Part shown: positions 13,063-26,000 of the stretch, one piece after another
Layout: every line of letters starts with the position of its first letter
How positions within the stretch are numbered: the first letter of the stretch is position 1
Assembly (NCBI RefSeq): GCF_901933205.1
Contig: NC_044574.1
Coordinates: 17,097,733-17,161,732 of the forward strand
DNA: 64,000 nucleotides
Source of the DNA: Camarhynchus parvulus
Taxonomy: Eukaryota > Chordata > Aves > Passeriformes > Thraupidae
Direction: 5' to 3'
Made by a program: the position numbers and the translations under genes
Notes under the pieces: generated by a model
The model's input: only the letters and a program-made list of their open reading frames with translations
The model's database searches: none
What the model was told of the DNA's origin: nothing

Positions 13063-16000
13063 GGTGATACTAGAATGGTGCATGAATTACTAAGTGATGG
13101 TATTTGGTTTCCAAAGGAGTAGCAGGAAATGCCTCAAAGTTCCTGCCTTTTTTTTTTTTCCCTGTGAAACTTGTATGAACCACCAGCGTGATCAAAGCTG
13201 CCAGAAGTTGTTAGAAGACATGTCGACTTGGGCCTGCCTGTGTATGATAACTTAGAGGTCTCTCCTCTGCAGTGGAAGAAACAGCAGGAGCTTCTCTAAT
13301 GAACTGTCCAGCAGCTCTATCTTGCAGTGTATATACAACCAGAGGTGAGAAGAGGTTAATCCATAGGGGAACTAGTTAGAAAAGCAAAGCAAAAAATACC
13401 AGGGAGCTGTATGACCAAAATTCAACTTGAAAATGGTTGCTGACACATTTGGTGTCTTTTAATGAAACTCTGTTTTTAATCTGTTGCTTTTTGTGTCAGC
13501 TTGTAAGTTTTAACACACCTCAGCTGTGGTGCAGGAGTATGCACTGCATATGCAATACAGAACAATATAGAATGTCATGTTGCTTGTTTAGCAAATTGAA
13601 CTCCTATTCATTTTAAATACCTATATCTTATTTCTAATGGAGATTAAATTCCTAATCTTGAGATTAGTCTCAATTGTATTTCAGCATGGGGATTTATTAC
13701 TATAATCTTTATCTATTCATAAATGTAAGGAAGACAAAGACATTCGCTATTAGACATGTACCTACCTGGCAGTAATATGAAATCCTTATACTGTAATCCT
13801 AGCTGTTGTGATTTTCATTGTTAAGCACATTTACACACAGGTTTATTCTGATTTTATTTAAAAAAAACCAAACAATTCAGTTTCTCTTTGTTGTTCAAAT
13901 GCTTTTTCTATGCTTCTTCGTTCACAACTGCAAGCTAACATGTCATCTCTTCCTCAACTGGGAATCTCTATTTTGTGTTGCTTACTATTGTATGTATGGA
14001 AAAGGAAATCATGCATATTAAAAATATTGTGGAAAACGGGCACTGTGAGATGTTTTCTGGTTCTTCAGGGCAGGCATTGTACCATACATATATTTGTTTT
14101 CATAGATGGAAGGTAATTTCCCACTGGAAGTGATATGTCCCTAATTAAAAAAGTAGAATCAAAACAAGAAAACCCAACAAGCAGAAAGTGGTAGAGGTAT
14201 GCAGAAGTTTATATAAGACTCTTCTTCTTGATCTGTACAAAGATGTGTGTTAATCAGTATTATAAATAGTAGGTATGTATAATGAAATTTCAGATAGATT
14301 AAAGGAAAGGAAAAAACAAATGCAGGAGAATAAAACACATCTCTTAAAGTTCATCAGAACATTTATTTTTAAGCTTAGACTTAACACCTGAATAAAATCA
14401 ATATCACCAACACACAATTTCATTGTATGTTTTGAGTGCTGGCTTTGTATCTGGTAAGTCCTATTCCTTAAGGTACCAGTATTTTAAATTCTATTTACAA
14501 TAGGGTTATCTAATACCTTCTTTCAAGTCATTATTTCTATATGATCTTTTATGTTTGTTTAAACTGTTCAATTAATACAGCTTGTCAAAGTTCTGGACGT
14601 ATTTTCCATTCAGATATTAGTGTAAAACATACCAGTGAGGAAACTTTGGCTTATTTTCATTATTTATAGATAAGGATGTGAAGATGGTTAACAGAGGGCA
14701 AAAGAGATATGGAAGAGAAACTGAAAAAAAAAATACTGCAGATCCAGGGCTTAATTAGATATTCTGTATCCCTACTGAATTCTGAATTTGATCTTTTCGT
14801 TTTCACAGATTGCAGACCTTTCATTCTCACCCACAGTCTAGTTAAAATTGATACGAAGGGAAAATATTTAAATATTTCCCTGTTTGGAGCCAATGTTTGT
14901 AGACATATCCTCATGACACCTTGGCTCCTTTGATGGTTTTAGTGTATTTTTAGTTTATATATGTGAAGCACTCAGTAGCACTGCAGTTCAGCTCTCAGAC
15001 TTACTCAGTTGCAAGTCAGGAATGAATCCTTATCTGTGTTTACTTTTCCAGTAATATATATACTCTTCCAGTGTATATGTTAACTGCTTTTGATTCCTCC
15101 TCAGAATGCTGTTCTTGATAGCACAGTTCCTGTGTTATTCTACAGGGATGCAGACCTGACACAGAATTTGGAAGTATAGTATTATGTTGAATGATCAGTC
15201 TTCCTGAAATACTGACCTTCCACCTCAAAGCTTTCATCTACCTGGCCACTGGAAGAGATTTCTATCTCTGAAGAAAATCCCTTGAACTCATAAGGACTGC
15301 TGGGGAAAAGCATCTGAGACTTTGTAGTTTCCAAATTATTTTTTTACAATAGTAACTGAGAAGTTTGCAAGATTCACCCCCATTCATCTAAGAAAACCCA
15401 AAAACCAGCACCTAACCCCTGAATTTTGTTAAATATAGAAGATAATTATATTAAGGGCTTGTGCATGGTCCAGTTTTCGAAATACTAGTTTTGGTGTCAC
15501 GATAGTTCATTATGGGGCATGATGAAAATTTATAGATGGATTACAGAAAGCAATTTCCTTGTTTTTCTTGTTCTGTTTCCTCATCTCAGGAGAGTTTTGT
15601 CTTTTTTCATATGTGCTTAAATTAGGGAAGTCTATAATTTAAATGTGTTCATTTAAACTGGTTTTCTGTAAGTAGTTTGTGATTCAAAGATATATTTCAT
15701 CACATGCTTAACACTTAACTTGTTAGTAGTTGCAATGAATTTAATGGGATTTAAGCACATACATTAAATTGCACATGCTTCAGTGCTCTCCTGAATTGGG
15801 ATGAGATTATTTGTATGTTTGTGGTTAATAAGAGCTACGTTTAACTGAGTTGCTGTAATTTTCCATCCTGTGTCTTTGAAGGTGCTGTGCCATAGCCTAT
15901 ACAATTCATATTGTCACAGGTTATATTACAATGTTTAACAGCTTTACATTTAGCTGATAATTAGGATCTTTGAAGAGTAATGCTTTTGTTTACTTTCAGA

Positions 16001-16073
16001 ATTAGTGGGGATGAGAAGCATTCCCTAAGTAAACTTAATTCCTAACCTATGAAAATGAGGGTTGGTTGTTGAT

Positions 16074-16241
16074 TAAAAAAAACACCAACCAAACAAACAA
16101 AAAAACCCAAAAACCAGCAATCAAAACAAAATGAAAACCAAAACAACAACAAAAAAACCACAACCAAAAAAAATCAAAAACAAAAGCAAAAACAAACAAA
16201 CAAAAAAAAACAAACCAAAACAAAAAAAAAAAAAAAAAACC

Positions 16242-16272
<31 letters not shown>

Positions 16273-16297
16273 AAAACCAAAAAACACCCCAAAAACC
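16074..16297. repeat. A/C low-complexity tract (CAAA/AACC-rich)
   Basis: Roughly 220 bases made almost only of A and C on the plus strand, mixing CAAA, AAAACC and long A runs, including a pure A run at about 16251-16276. G and T are nearly absent. It explains the lysine-rich open frame on plus and the phenylalanine-rich one on minus, neither of which is a gene. It may be an expanded A-rich tail of an old retroposon, but no body was recognised beside it. Confidence 0.9.
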
Positions 16298-19200
16298 TGG
16301 GAATAATCATTTGAGAGTTTGGAAATTTTTGCGTTTTGGACTTAAGCACTCCCTGGTTTTGTGAGCAAGGAATGAGAGGTAGAGGAGAGGATTGGCTCAG
16401 GTATGTCTAAAGGGCAGGGGGAAGATGTGCCGTACGTGGTTTTGCTCCCACTGCTGAAACACATGTTCATTGAAAATAATTTCACTTTTAAGAAGCACCG
16501 CAAAACCTGACCTCAAACTTTTCTGCTGCTTTCCAGGACACTTTGAAGAAAAAGTTTCTTCCAAAGAGTAAATACTGCTAACCATCTCTCTCCTAAATCA
16601 CCTTAAACCTATGGAATAGATAATTCAAACAAAGTTGTGACTGGCCTTAATTCTGAATTTACTATCAACTTGGTTTTAAATTAGGGAAATCAAGTTGTGT
16701 GTGTTTCTTGTGCAGTGGTTAGGAATTGAAGCAGGAAATCATGCTGACAAATGAAGTGAATGGGAACAGGAGACAGAGTTACATTGTGATTTAATACATT
16801 GTCCTAAATATGTTAGATGTATAACTCTATAGAAATTTTAGCTCTTTACTGCCATGAAGCTGTGATTTAAGTGATATATCTTCAATAATTCCACAGTATT
16901 TTGTTTCAAAAAAGTTGAGTAGATTGGAAGGAGCTTAAAAAATGCATTTTAGTAGGCTTTTTGACAGATGTGATTTAAAAGCTTAGAGAAAGCAATGCAC
17001 CTGTCACTTTTAATTGCAGAAAGCTTTCCATCTATTAACTTTATTTTGCCAGAGCTTTCTAATGAAAAAGTTCCAGTATCTAATTTAATTTAATTTTCAT
17101 TGGGTTTGCCAGAAGATCAATTAATTTTTAGAACTTCCAACTATGAAGTTGTGCTTCAGAAAGCAGTCTCTCTATTTTACATACCATTAAGTTGCATCAT
17201 GTGCCTGTCATACCTTAGAAACATCTTGATATCTTTGAAAAAATTTGGCAGTGAAATGTAGACATATTGTCTGTAGCACTAGGTTGGGCTTACAAATACA
17301 AATGTTTGTATGATTGGGTTATTCCTATCCATCATTAGATTGCATCTCTCTGGAGCTATAAGTACATCTGTGCCTGGCAGGGTTATGTTATCGCTGATGC
17401 ATATGGGGACCATGTGTCAGTCTTCCAACAAAGATATATGGCCTTGTGTAGGAGCAGGATTGGATATGCTTGTGTTTCAGCCTCTAAATCAATTCCTGGG
17501 ACCTTTGCTACAGATGTTTGAAGCTGCAGGTCTGTAAAAAGAGTATACTGTAATATGAACTGAAACAGAAGAATAAGCATGAGAAGGAATTAGCCATATG
17601 GCAACAGATAGCAAGTGCAGCGGAGCCGATAAAGAAGGAAATTCTCACACCTTCTCAGCTATCTGTGTAAATATCTTTTGAATTCAATCACCTCAGAGCT
17701 CAGAGCTAGTCCCATTCTAAAAGGAGATCTGTTCATGCTCAGTTAAAAGAGTGAGCTAAAGATGCTCCTGCTGTTGTAAGAAGCATGTCCTAGGATTTCT
17801 GAGCTGGTGGAAGTCTTCTGAATTCCCTAGAAGTACAAATGGATTCACACTGAATGCTTTAGCAAAAAGCCTGGCTGTATAGTGCTGAGATCTTAATCTA
17901 TTTAGTGGCTATTATTGATACAGGCACTATGCCATGTGTTCTTGTATTTAGCCTTATTTCTTAAATCCTTTTTTAACTTTTATGCTTCAAAAAAATGCAG
18001 TCAATCTAAGTATTTAAACATTTTATAGTATGTTTCTGAATTAGTCCTTAGGCAATAGGGAAGCTTATGCATTGTTTGCTGGTTTGTGTTTTGGGGTTTT
18101 TTAAAGTAAATTAAGTAGTCTCTTTCCCCATTACCATAACTGTTCTCAGTGTGTATGTGGTCACCTGGACCTCTCTTTTCTGAAATTACACATTGGGTCA
18201 CTGCAGGAGTGTGTAGTATCTTGTCAATGGAGACATCAGTGTCACCCTTGCTCATCCAGAGTGTGCTGTGCTCTCATTTGTTTGCAATTGCCCAACTCTC
18301 ATCCATCCCATCCAGCTGCCTTGTGTGCCCTCATATAGCAAAACACAACACCCATCCTCCTGGATGAAAAACCCTCAAAAAACAGCAAAAAACCACCACA
18401 TTCTCCATGCAATCCCTCTTTACCCTAATTATTGGAGCTTCTCAATGGATTTTTCTGGACAGTTATTTGGGACTAAGCTCTATCAGCTACTTAGGAGTAT
18501 GGATATTGGTTGAAAGGAAAGAATGTAGCAATTTGGAAAAAAAAAGACTTGAAAACATACAGATGGAGAAAAAACATCTGAAAAGAGGGAGGATGGATTT
18601 TTAAAGTGCAATTAAGAGCAGCCAGTTTTTGATGCTGTCAGTGGAAAAGTACAGTCCTGGAACAGAAAATCAACTTTGTAGACTTCAAGCTTAAAAAAAT
18701 GTCTGAATGGAAATTATTTGTAGTGCAAGCAGCTGAATCTTTTTTCAAGTTTGAGGAGGAAAAGGGGATAAATGTGGCAGAAGTAGCAATAAAATTTAAG
18801 CTTTTCTATAAAAATGCTAAATTCAATTTTGCATAAATTATTTTTTCCCAGACCATTTTATTTTACATATTGGTATTATGGAAACAGCACACAGACAGGG
18901 CTATTCGAAGAAATGGGATTTTTCATATTCTTGAAATGTGGAATGAAGCACTCTGATTCAGTTTCTTAGCCATGGTTGTTCATTTTAAGATTAAGAAATT
19001 AGCTGTGATTAATTCATTCTGGAATGATGTATTTTCTTTTTATTGCTTACATACATTTTTACCCTTTTTATGAGGTTTTTTTTCAATTCTAAATAGCCTC
19101 TGAATCCAGCTAGGATGCACTTTTCTTGTTATACAGACCATTTGCACTGCTTCTGCTGCATCCTCAGCACCTTTTAATAGAGGAAAATACCTCTTGAAAT

Positions 19201-21079
19201 TCTGATACTTTGTATGGCATTGAAAGGGAAAAAGTTGTGGTCACAGAAATTTGGGGGAAGAGGCTGGAGCAGTCACAGAAAGATAAGGTAGGCTCAAGAA
19301 GAAAGAAAAACTTGGAGCCCTTGAACAGAAGAAACTTGAGGCTTGACACTTCTGGGATGTGCAGCTAGAGTATTAGAATAATTTAGTCCTGGTCAATGGG
19401 AAGCTTTACTTCCAGAGTACCTGAATGTATATATCAGTAATTGCCCTGGATGTGTGTATCAGTAACTCTCACACAATTTCTTTTTTTTCCTAAGAGCTTT
19501 AATTGACTTGTATTAACCAGCACATATGTAGCACACAAGAAATAGAATAAACAAAGAAATCCAGTCATTCCATTACTCAAATAATTGAGCTTGTTATACT
19601 GTTTTATAGTTCATTTTCAGCGAAGAGGAGGATAACACGAACATCTGTTCCTTGTTCTTTCATTTATAGTTTTCTCCTAGAAAAGTTTAAAGTCCTGGTT
19701 CTTTGGTCCAGAAGCCCAGTGGTGCTAGTCACTGTACTTTGTTACAGAATAAGAAAAATACCAACAAACCAGCACCCAGTAAAAAAAAAGTTTCTGTGAA
19801 AGATATTACAGTCTAAGAAATGACACATGGGTATAAGCAGATGGATGAAGACCAGAAAAATCGTCGTATAAAATTGGTCATCTTGATAAGTAGCAATGAT
19901 TGTAGCTGAGTTGTTGTCAGGTTTTTTTAATCATCCGTGGTAATCCTTTTAATAATTTGCTTTGATTTCTTCCACTGTTTTAGCATAGTTTTTGGCACTG
20001 ACAGGCAACAGCCTTAAAGCTTGAAGTATCAGTGCTTCATATGTATTATGCACCTACACATATCATATAAAGCTAAGACTGTACAATAAATCTGTCTTAT
20101 CAAGCAATCAGCCTATCTCGAGAGACAATCCCCAAATTGCATCATTCAACTCAAATGCAGGAAGAGTGAGCACAGTGCTATTCAACATTAATGGTCCACA
20201 AGATCTTTTCTAGTTTACTCTCCAAATTTAACCCTGTCCCTTGACAAATTGTTCAAGGTTAGTTTTACTGCTAGGAAACACTTGGAACTACTCAGGTTAT
20301 TAATCAGAGTAAAAGTTTGGAGCTATACTTCATAAAAAAGTCTGTGTCCAGGGATGTAATTATTACTTGTCTGTAGTGGAATTGCAGCTCTGCATAATGG
20401 GATTGGATCAGGCGTCTGCTCTGCTCTGTTTTGAAGAACAGGAATTGCCACAGCTTTCTGCATGATATTTCAGAAGAGAATATACAGGGTTGTAGGCTGT
20501 GTAGTGATACTAGACAATGTACCAGACAACCTTTCAATCAGTTCCTGAAAGTGCTTGCAGTTTCAATTCCAAAGCAGGTGAAACAATATTAAATATTAAA
20601 GACATGTTGACAGCTGCAAACTTGTTCTAAAAAAGAAGTTTTGTTACGAGGAAAAGTAGTGATAGATTTTTTAGATACTGTTGAAGAGGTCTTTTGGAAA
20701 ATTAAATATGCCATCTCATCTATTCTTAATGTGAGCAGATCCCCAGCCAAGCCAAATGGATGTTTCAGCCATGCATATGCTGAGTGTCTAATGTACCAGA
20801 AGAAGTGAAAGTTACCCAGCAGAATCTTGCTTTATTCTTTTAAAGCTCTTAACATTTTCAAGTCTGTCAAGTGTAATAGTTGATTAAAGATTAATCACCA
20901 AATCACCTATCAGAGACTAGTAAAATGAAAATAGCAGAATCTTTACCCTTTGCCTACATAGAAACACTCTTTTGTGGCCTTGTATAAAAAAAATGACGCA
21001 TAAAGATTTTTCATTTTTTTACTTTTCCTTCAATTCCAACGTGGTTAAAGGAAAAGGAGAGACAAATCCATTAATGAAA

Positions 21080-21405
21080 CCCATATCTAACCTAAACCTC
21101 CCCTGGCACAGTTTGAGACCGTTTCCTCTTGTCCGTCACTTGTTATGCCGGAGAAGAGACTGATCCCCACCTGTCCACAATCTCCTTTGAGACAGAGAGC
21201 AATAAGGGTTTCCCTGAGCCTCTTATTCACCAAACACCCTCAGCTGCCTCAGCTGCTCCTCAGCAGAGTTGTGCCTCAGACCCTTCATCACCTCCAGTTG
21301 CCCTTTGGATGCTCTCCAGCCCCTCAATGTCTTTCTTGTGGTGCAGAACCCAGAGCACAGCGGGACACAGTGCCTGAGGTGCAGCCTCAGCATGTGGATA
21401 TGCAT
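21080..21405 (-). mobile_element. CR1 LINE fragment (3' region)
   Basis: The plus strand reads as the reverse complement of the bird CR1 3' region: CTAAACCTCCCCTGGC, then a TTTCCTCTTGTCC block, a GAGAAGAGACTGATCCCCACC block, CCCTGAGCCTC, CTCAGCTGCTCCTCA, and TCAATGTCTTTCTTGTGG followed by a GAGGTGCAGCCTCA block. The order agrees with recalled CR1 consensus. The usual ATTCTATG tail is missing at the 21080 side, so the 3' end is lost or too decayed to see. The element is fragmentary and encodes nothing intact. It may extend as decayed sequence to about 21540. Confidence 0.85.
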
Positions 21406-22994
21406 CCTCATGGGTGAAAGTCATTTTCTACTCTGCAAACTCCAAGTAGGGCTGTAGGTCAGCAATACCCTCCCACAGCACAGCTGTGCTGCTGGCCTGG
21501 CCCTGGTAGGGAGTCACAGTGCTGTTAGGGGTATATGATAAGTCAGTAAAATGTCACTCAGTGCCTTCCTGCAGCTTGGCCAATTTGAGACTATGGAGGA
21601 TAAAGATTTGTCAGCTTTTTTCTTTGGGAGGTGAGGGCTTCTTAAGAGCTTCAAGGTTTTTTTTATGAAAAGGATTATGCTGAAGCCAAATTTGAAGTAT
21701 TATTGCAATTCTCTCTGAAACTGTGGGTGGTCCTTTCCTCTTTAGGAGCTACAACATGTAATTTCTTTCCTGTTTCGTTTTGGGGTTTTTGTAGTCTAAA
21801 CAAAAGAGAATTATGTATTAATTTAGTGGAACAGACTATTAAAGAATGCTTTCCTTTTCAAAAATAATTTCTAAGGCTCCAATAAAATACATGTGTGGTC
21901 CTAATACTCCTATTTTCCCTGCTAGGCCACTCTAGAAAAATAAAGAATAAATGGTGAATCTCCTTAAGCAATTATTTTCAGTAGTATCAGGGCATACAAA
22001 TTGATTTAAGTACGCTTTTGGACACATTGTAGAGTGGAATTGACTTTGCAGCCCATGGGTTAACTTTCCTGCCAAGACAGAGATTGGAGGTTTTGGCTTA
22101 GTCCAAACCCAAAAGGTATTCTTATTAAAAAGTAGTCTAGTACTTGTACTCTGTGCTATTTAGATTTAGAAATCATTGATTGCTAATACTAAAAAATATA
22201 AATACATTGTGTATTATATTGCATGGATATAAAGACTCAGGCTGTTTCTCAAACAACAGAAAGGAGATTAGCACTAAGTATCAGAATTTAAATTTTGGAT
22301 GACTTAAACTAAATGTTAAGGTTGAAGGTACTCATAAACTCTGGAGATTGCCAGGCTACCAGTCTACTATTGTGTAGTGTGTTACTTTTTCTCTCTTGCT
22401 GTCTGTGTTCTGTAATAAATAAATGATCTTTCTTCTTTAATAAATAAATAGATAAAGTGGATTAAAAGATGTACTGCTGAAATAATACAGATAATAGTAT
22501 GCCAAAAGCTATAATAAGAAGTACATTTTAATTCCATAACAGATTTATAAATGGATGACATTTACAAAATCTCAAGCATTAAGAATGAAAGAAGCATGAA
22601 TGATATAATGAAAAGTGCTATCATTAAAAAAATGAGACATGAAAGTGGGCAGGGAAATTCATTCTGAATATTCTTAGGAAAAAAAGAAAGCATTCCTTAC
22701 CATGGGAATTGCAGTGACTCTAATCATTCAGTCTGTGTTGCAGTGATGATTGCCCTGTGTTGTGAAATGTGAAATATTCACTTGGGCAATGTAGCACACC
22801 ATGGCCCAGGGAGTGATCCTGCTTTAGCGTGAGAATAGGTTATGTGCCTACTGTGTGCAGCATCTGAATCCCTAGGGAGTCAACAGAGCAAATGGAAATT
22901 AGTGATGCAGAGAGAACCTGGAATTCTGTCATCTAAATCTTTCTCATTCGTTTTGTGCTCCTCAGCATGGTACTGATCCATGCTACTGCTGATA

Positions 22995-23050
22995 CGTACT
23001 GCCTTGGTTTCCCCATCTGTAAAAGGAGGTTAATAGTAGCTTTCTCATAC
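22995..23050 (+). mobile_element. MIR-like ancient SINE fragment
   Basis: The stretch GGTTTCCCCATCTGTAAAA, followed by a GGAGGTTAATAGTAGC block and CTCAT, closely follows the recalled MIR core and 3' side (TTTCCTCATCTGTAAAATGGGGATAATA with CTACCTCAT). MIR is an ancient tRNA-derived SINE found as relics across amniotes, birds included. The 5' tRNA-like part and 3' tail are too diverged to delimit, so the ends given cover only the recognisable core. Confidence 0.6.
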
Positions 23051-26000
23051 ATGAAATTTTAATCCTCCTATGGGAAGCAGCAGCAATAATGATTTACAGA
23101 ACTAATGTTTGAAATTATAATTTATAGGTTTTATCTCATAAGGGGATATATATGTGCCATAGAGACCTATTAGCTGCTGCTGGTATTATTGGACACCTTT
23201 TGTATCTTCAATATGAAAAGAAGTAGCTGCAATGATTGTTTTACTGAAGAACAGAAAAATAAAATCATTGAAATTAATAGGAAGCTAACTAGTTTATTTC
23301 ACAGTCAAAGAATAATGGTACAGCAGTTTTTGATTGTTTGATTTTGTTTGTTTTTTTACTTTCTCAGAACAGGAGTTAAGACTGAATTTTTAAGTATATA
23401 TTTTTAAACATTTCCTTGTTGCATCATAATTGATCTGTAGATCTGCCAGAAAGCTATGCCTACTAAAAGGACATGACAAGCCATTTGGGTATAAGATTAT
23501 CTTCATGAATAAGTGATGCCATAGAGTAACTTGTTATACAGTAACTGTATAAAGTTAAAGCCGAGCATATGTCAGTATTCTAACAATTAACTGGCTAAGC
23601 CTCACTTGACTGATGGGAAAGGTACTTAGTTGTCTGCATATATTAATGTATTTGCTGAACATGGGATAAAAAAAATGTTCTGTTATAATTAATCATTTAA
23701 GTGTTTAGTAAGCTCATGTTACAATATGATATATTGCTGCCATGATGGAATTCCTGATAGGCTTCAGTAGCTCCAGTTCACCTGAGCTACTGATTTAAAG
23801 GAGCCGTCTCTCCAGGATGCTCCCCCTGCATTAACGCCACAATGTTCAGTAGCATCTGTATTCTTGACGACTTTGTACTTTGCTTTGATTTTTTGATTAC
23901 ATAGTTTTGAAAATAATTTTCACAGTCACATGCTTTATCCTAATACAATAAAACTTGTGGTTATCAAAGCATGCCTCTGTAGCATTCAGAAAAGGTCTTA
24001 GATTAAATTCCTAGGCATGCTGGAACTTTGCAGTTTGGTTGTATAGTGATAAATGAGATTTCATGAGCAGGAGAAAACCCATCTGATCAGAACTTTTCCA
24101 TATTAATCCCAGACACCTAATACAGAGTAGAAAAATGTATTTATTCAAATTTTGAAAGTAGGAAACTGTCATTTTAGAAATGAAATCAGAGATCCACTGA
24201 AATATAAAAAATCTACTTTGGCATTTCATTCTCTCCTCTTTGCATTGGAAAGCCCATGGCTATGGCAGCTTTGCAAACGGAGGCGGCTGCCAGTGTTCCT
24301 GATAACGTGAAATAACCTTTTGCCATACTTCTCTGGAAACATTTCAAGACACACTTGAAACTTGGGGCTGTGGCTCCCTTGTCTTATGCTGTCATGTTGC
24401 AGCATGTTCACACCTTCCATATCTCAGATTTTACTGCTGGTGTTTTCAGTGCCTCCCAGTGAGTCAGAGCTCTTTGTTTTCCGTAAGATCAAAGCCAAGG
24501 GAGTAAATAATAACTCTTGGTACTTGAATAGCCTTGAGGTTTTAGATGATCTGCCTCATTAATGTGATTGTGATTAGAGGAGTGTCTCAGACCATGCAAG
24601 ACCTCACAGTTATCTTCATGAAGTCCAGAATCCAGCGAGTAGCCTATGCCAGAGCATGTTTCACAGGCTCTTTCTGCAAGGAGCTTCCTAGTGAATAGGT
24701 AGGGCATGTCCTCTCCCTGCCACCTGTATTTTTTTAAGGTGTACTCAAATACAGAAATACTGTAGGAACACTGAACAGTACTGAAGAAAAAAACAATGAT
24801 AATAAAAATAGCTGAAATTGACAGGACCATTTGATATTTATAAATTACTGTTTGGTTAGTTTTCCTGTTTTAGGATAAATGTCTAATTGATACTTAACAT
24901 TCCTAAAAAGAAATTGTTACTTGTTCCATCAAAATAATCTGATTGACCTAGGTGATAATTGTAGATCCCTTTCAACTGAACTGTTCTATTCAAAAATATG
25001 TCACTTGTTTATTTCACCATCTTTGTATTCCAAGTGAAGTCCCGTGTCCAAATTCATATGTTTGATTTTCAGTCCAATAATTTAAATAATTCTCATTCTT
25101 TTTATTTCTTTTGAATGCCTGATAGTCTCATTATCTATGAGACTTTGCTGGAGGATTTATTGCAAAATATAGTTACTGAATGTTAAAAGTGTTGTTTTCC
25201 AGTAAGAGAGAAGTACTTAGCAAGGCTTACTCCATTCATGTCATGAATACATGAATAATTATCAGGATGCCAGTCATGAAATAGCCACTTTCTGAGATGT
25301 TTTTATAAACTGGCATAAATAAACTGGAAAGCATTCAGTACTTGGTTGGGTTGAGTATTTCTGCCTTTTCCTTTAAAAAATCAGGACACATTACTCATTC
25401 CCAGTACTCAGTACTTTGCAAAGTACAGAATGGCAGTATAGATTTATGATATCTGTGGTCAGACACAGAGGGAGGTTAAACCATTGAGGAAAATAAAATT
25501 ACAAGTAATTAAATTTACAAGCAGGTTTGCCATCTTCAGAAGATTTAGTGTTTCAGAACGAACAATGATTTAGCCACACAACAAAACTGTGATGCAGCCT
25601 TAACAGTTTATGATATAGATACTTTATGTGATGTTTCAATTTATATAATTAAAAATTGAGCACTCCTTTTTAAGGGTATATAGGATATTCAGCTGAGAGC
25701 CATACATGGTGAGTAATAAAATAACTGCAATGCAGTACTGTTTGCATTTTTTAAGAGCTGAAACATTCCATCAGGGTCATTAATTTCAGGTTATCTCAGG
25801 GCTTTATCTTCAGATAAGAAAGCAATACTGCATATAAGTCTTCAAGCTTTTTTTCTGAGAACAGGTTAGTATCTTCTATTGGTATGAATTTCAAATGTTC
25901 ACAGGACTCTAAGCTGCGAGGTTTTTTCCCTGATACACCTCAATCTACTAACCAGTAAATATGATAAATATAACTGTACCATTTCCATCCTGTTCTTAAG

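Noticed and set aside
16047..16349. Phenylalanine-rich and lysine-rich open frames on opposite strands
   Set aside because: Both are translations of the A/C low-complexity tract, not genes.
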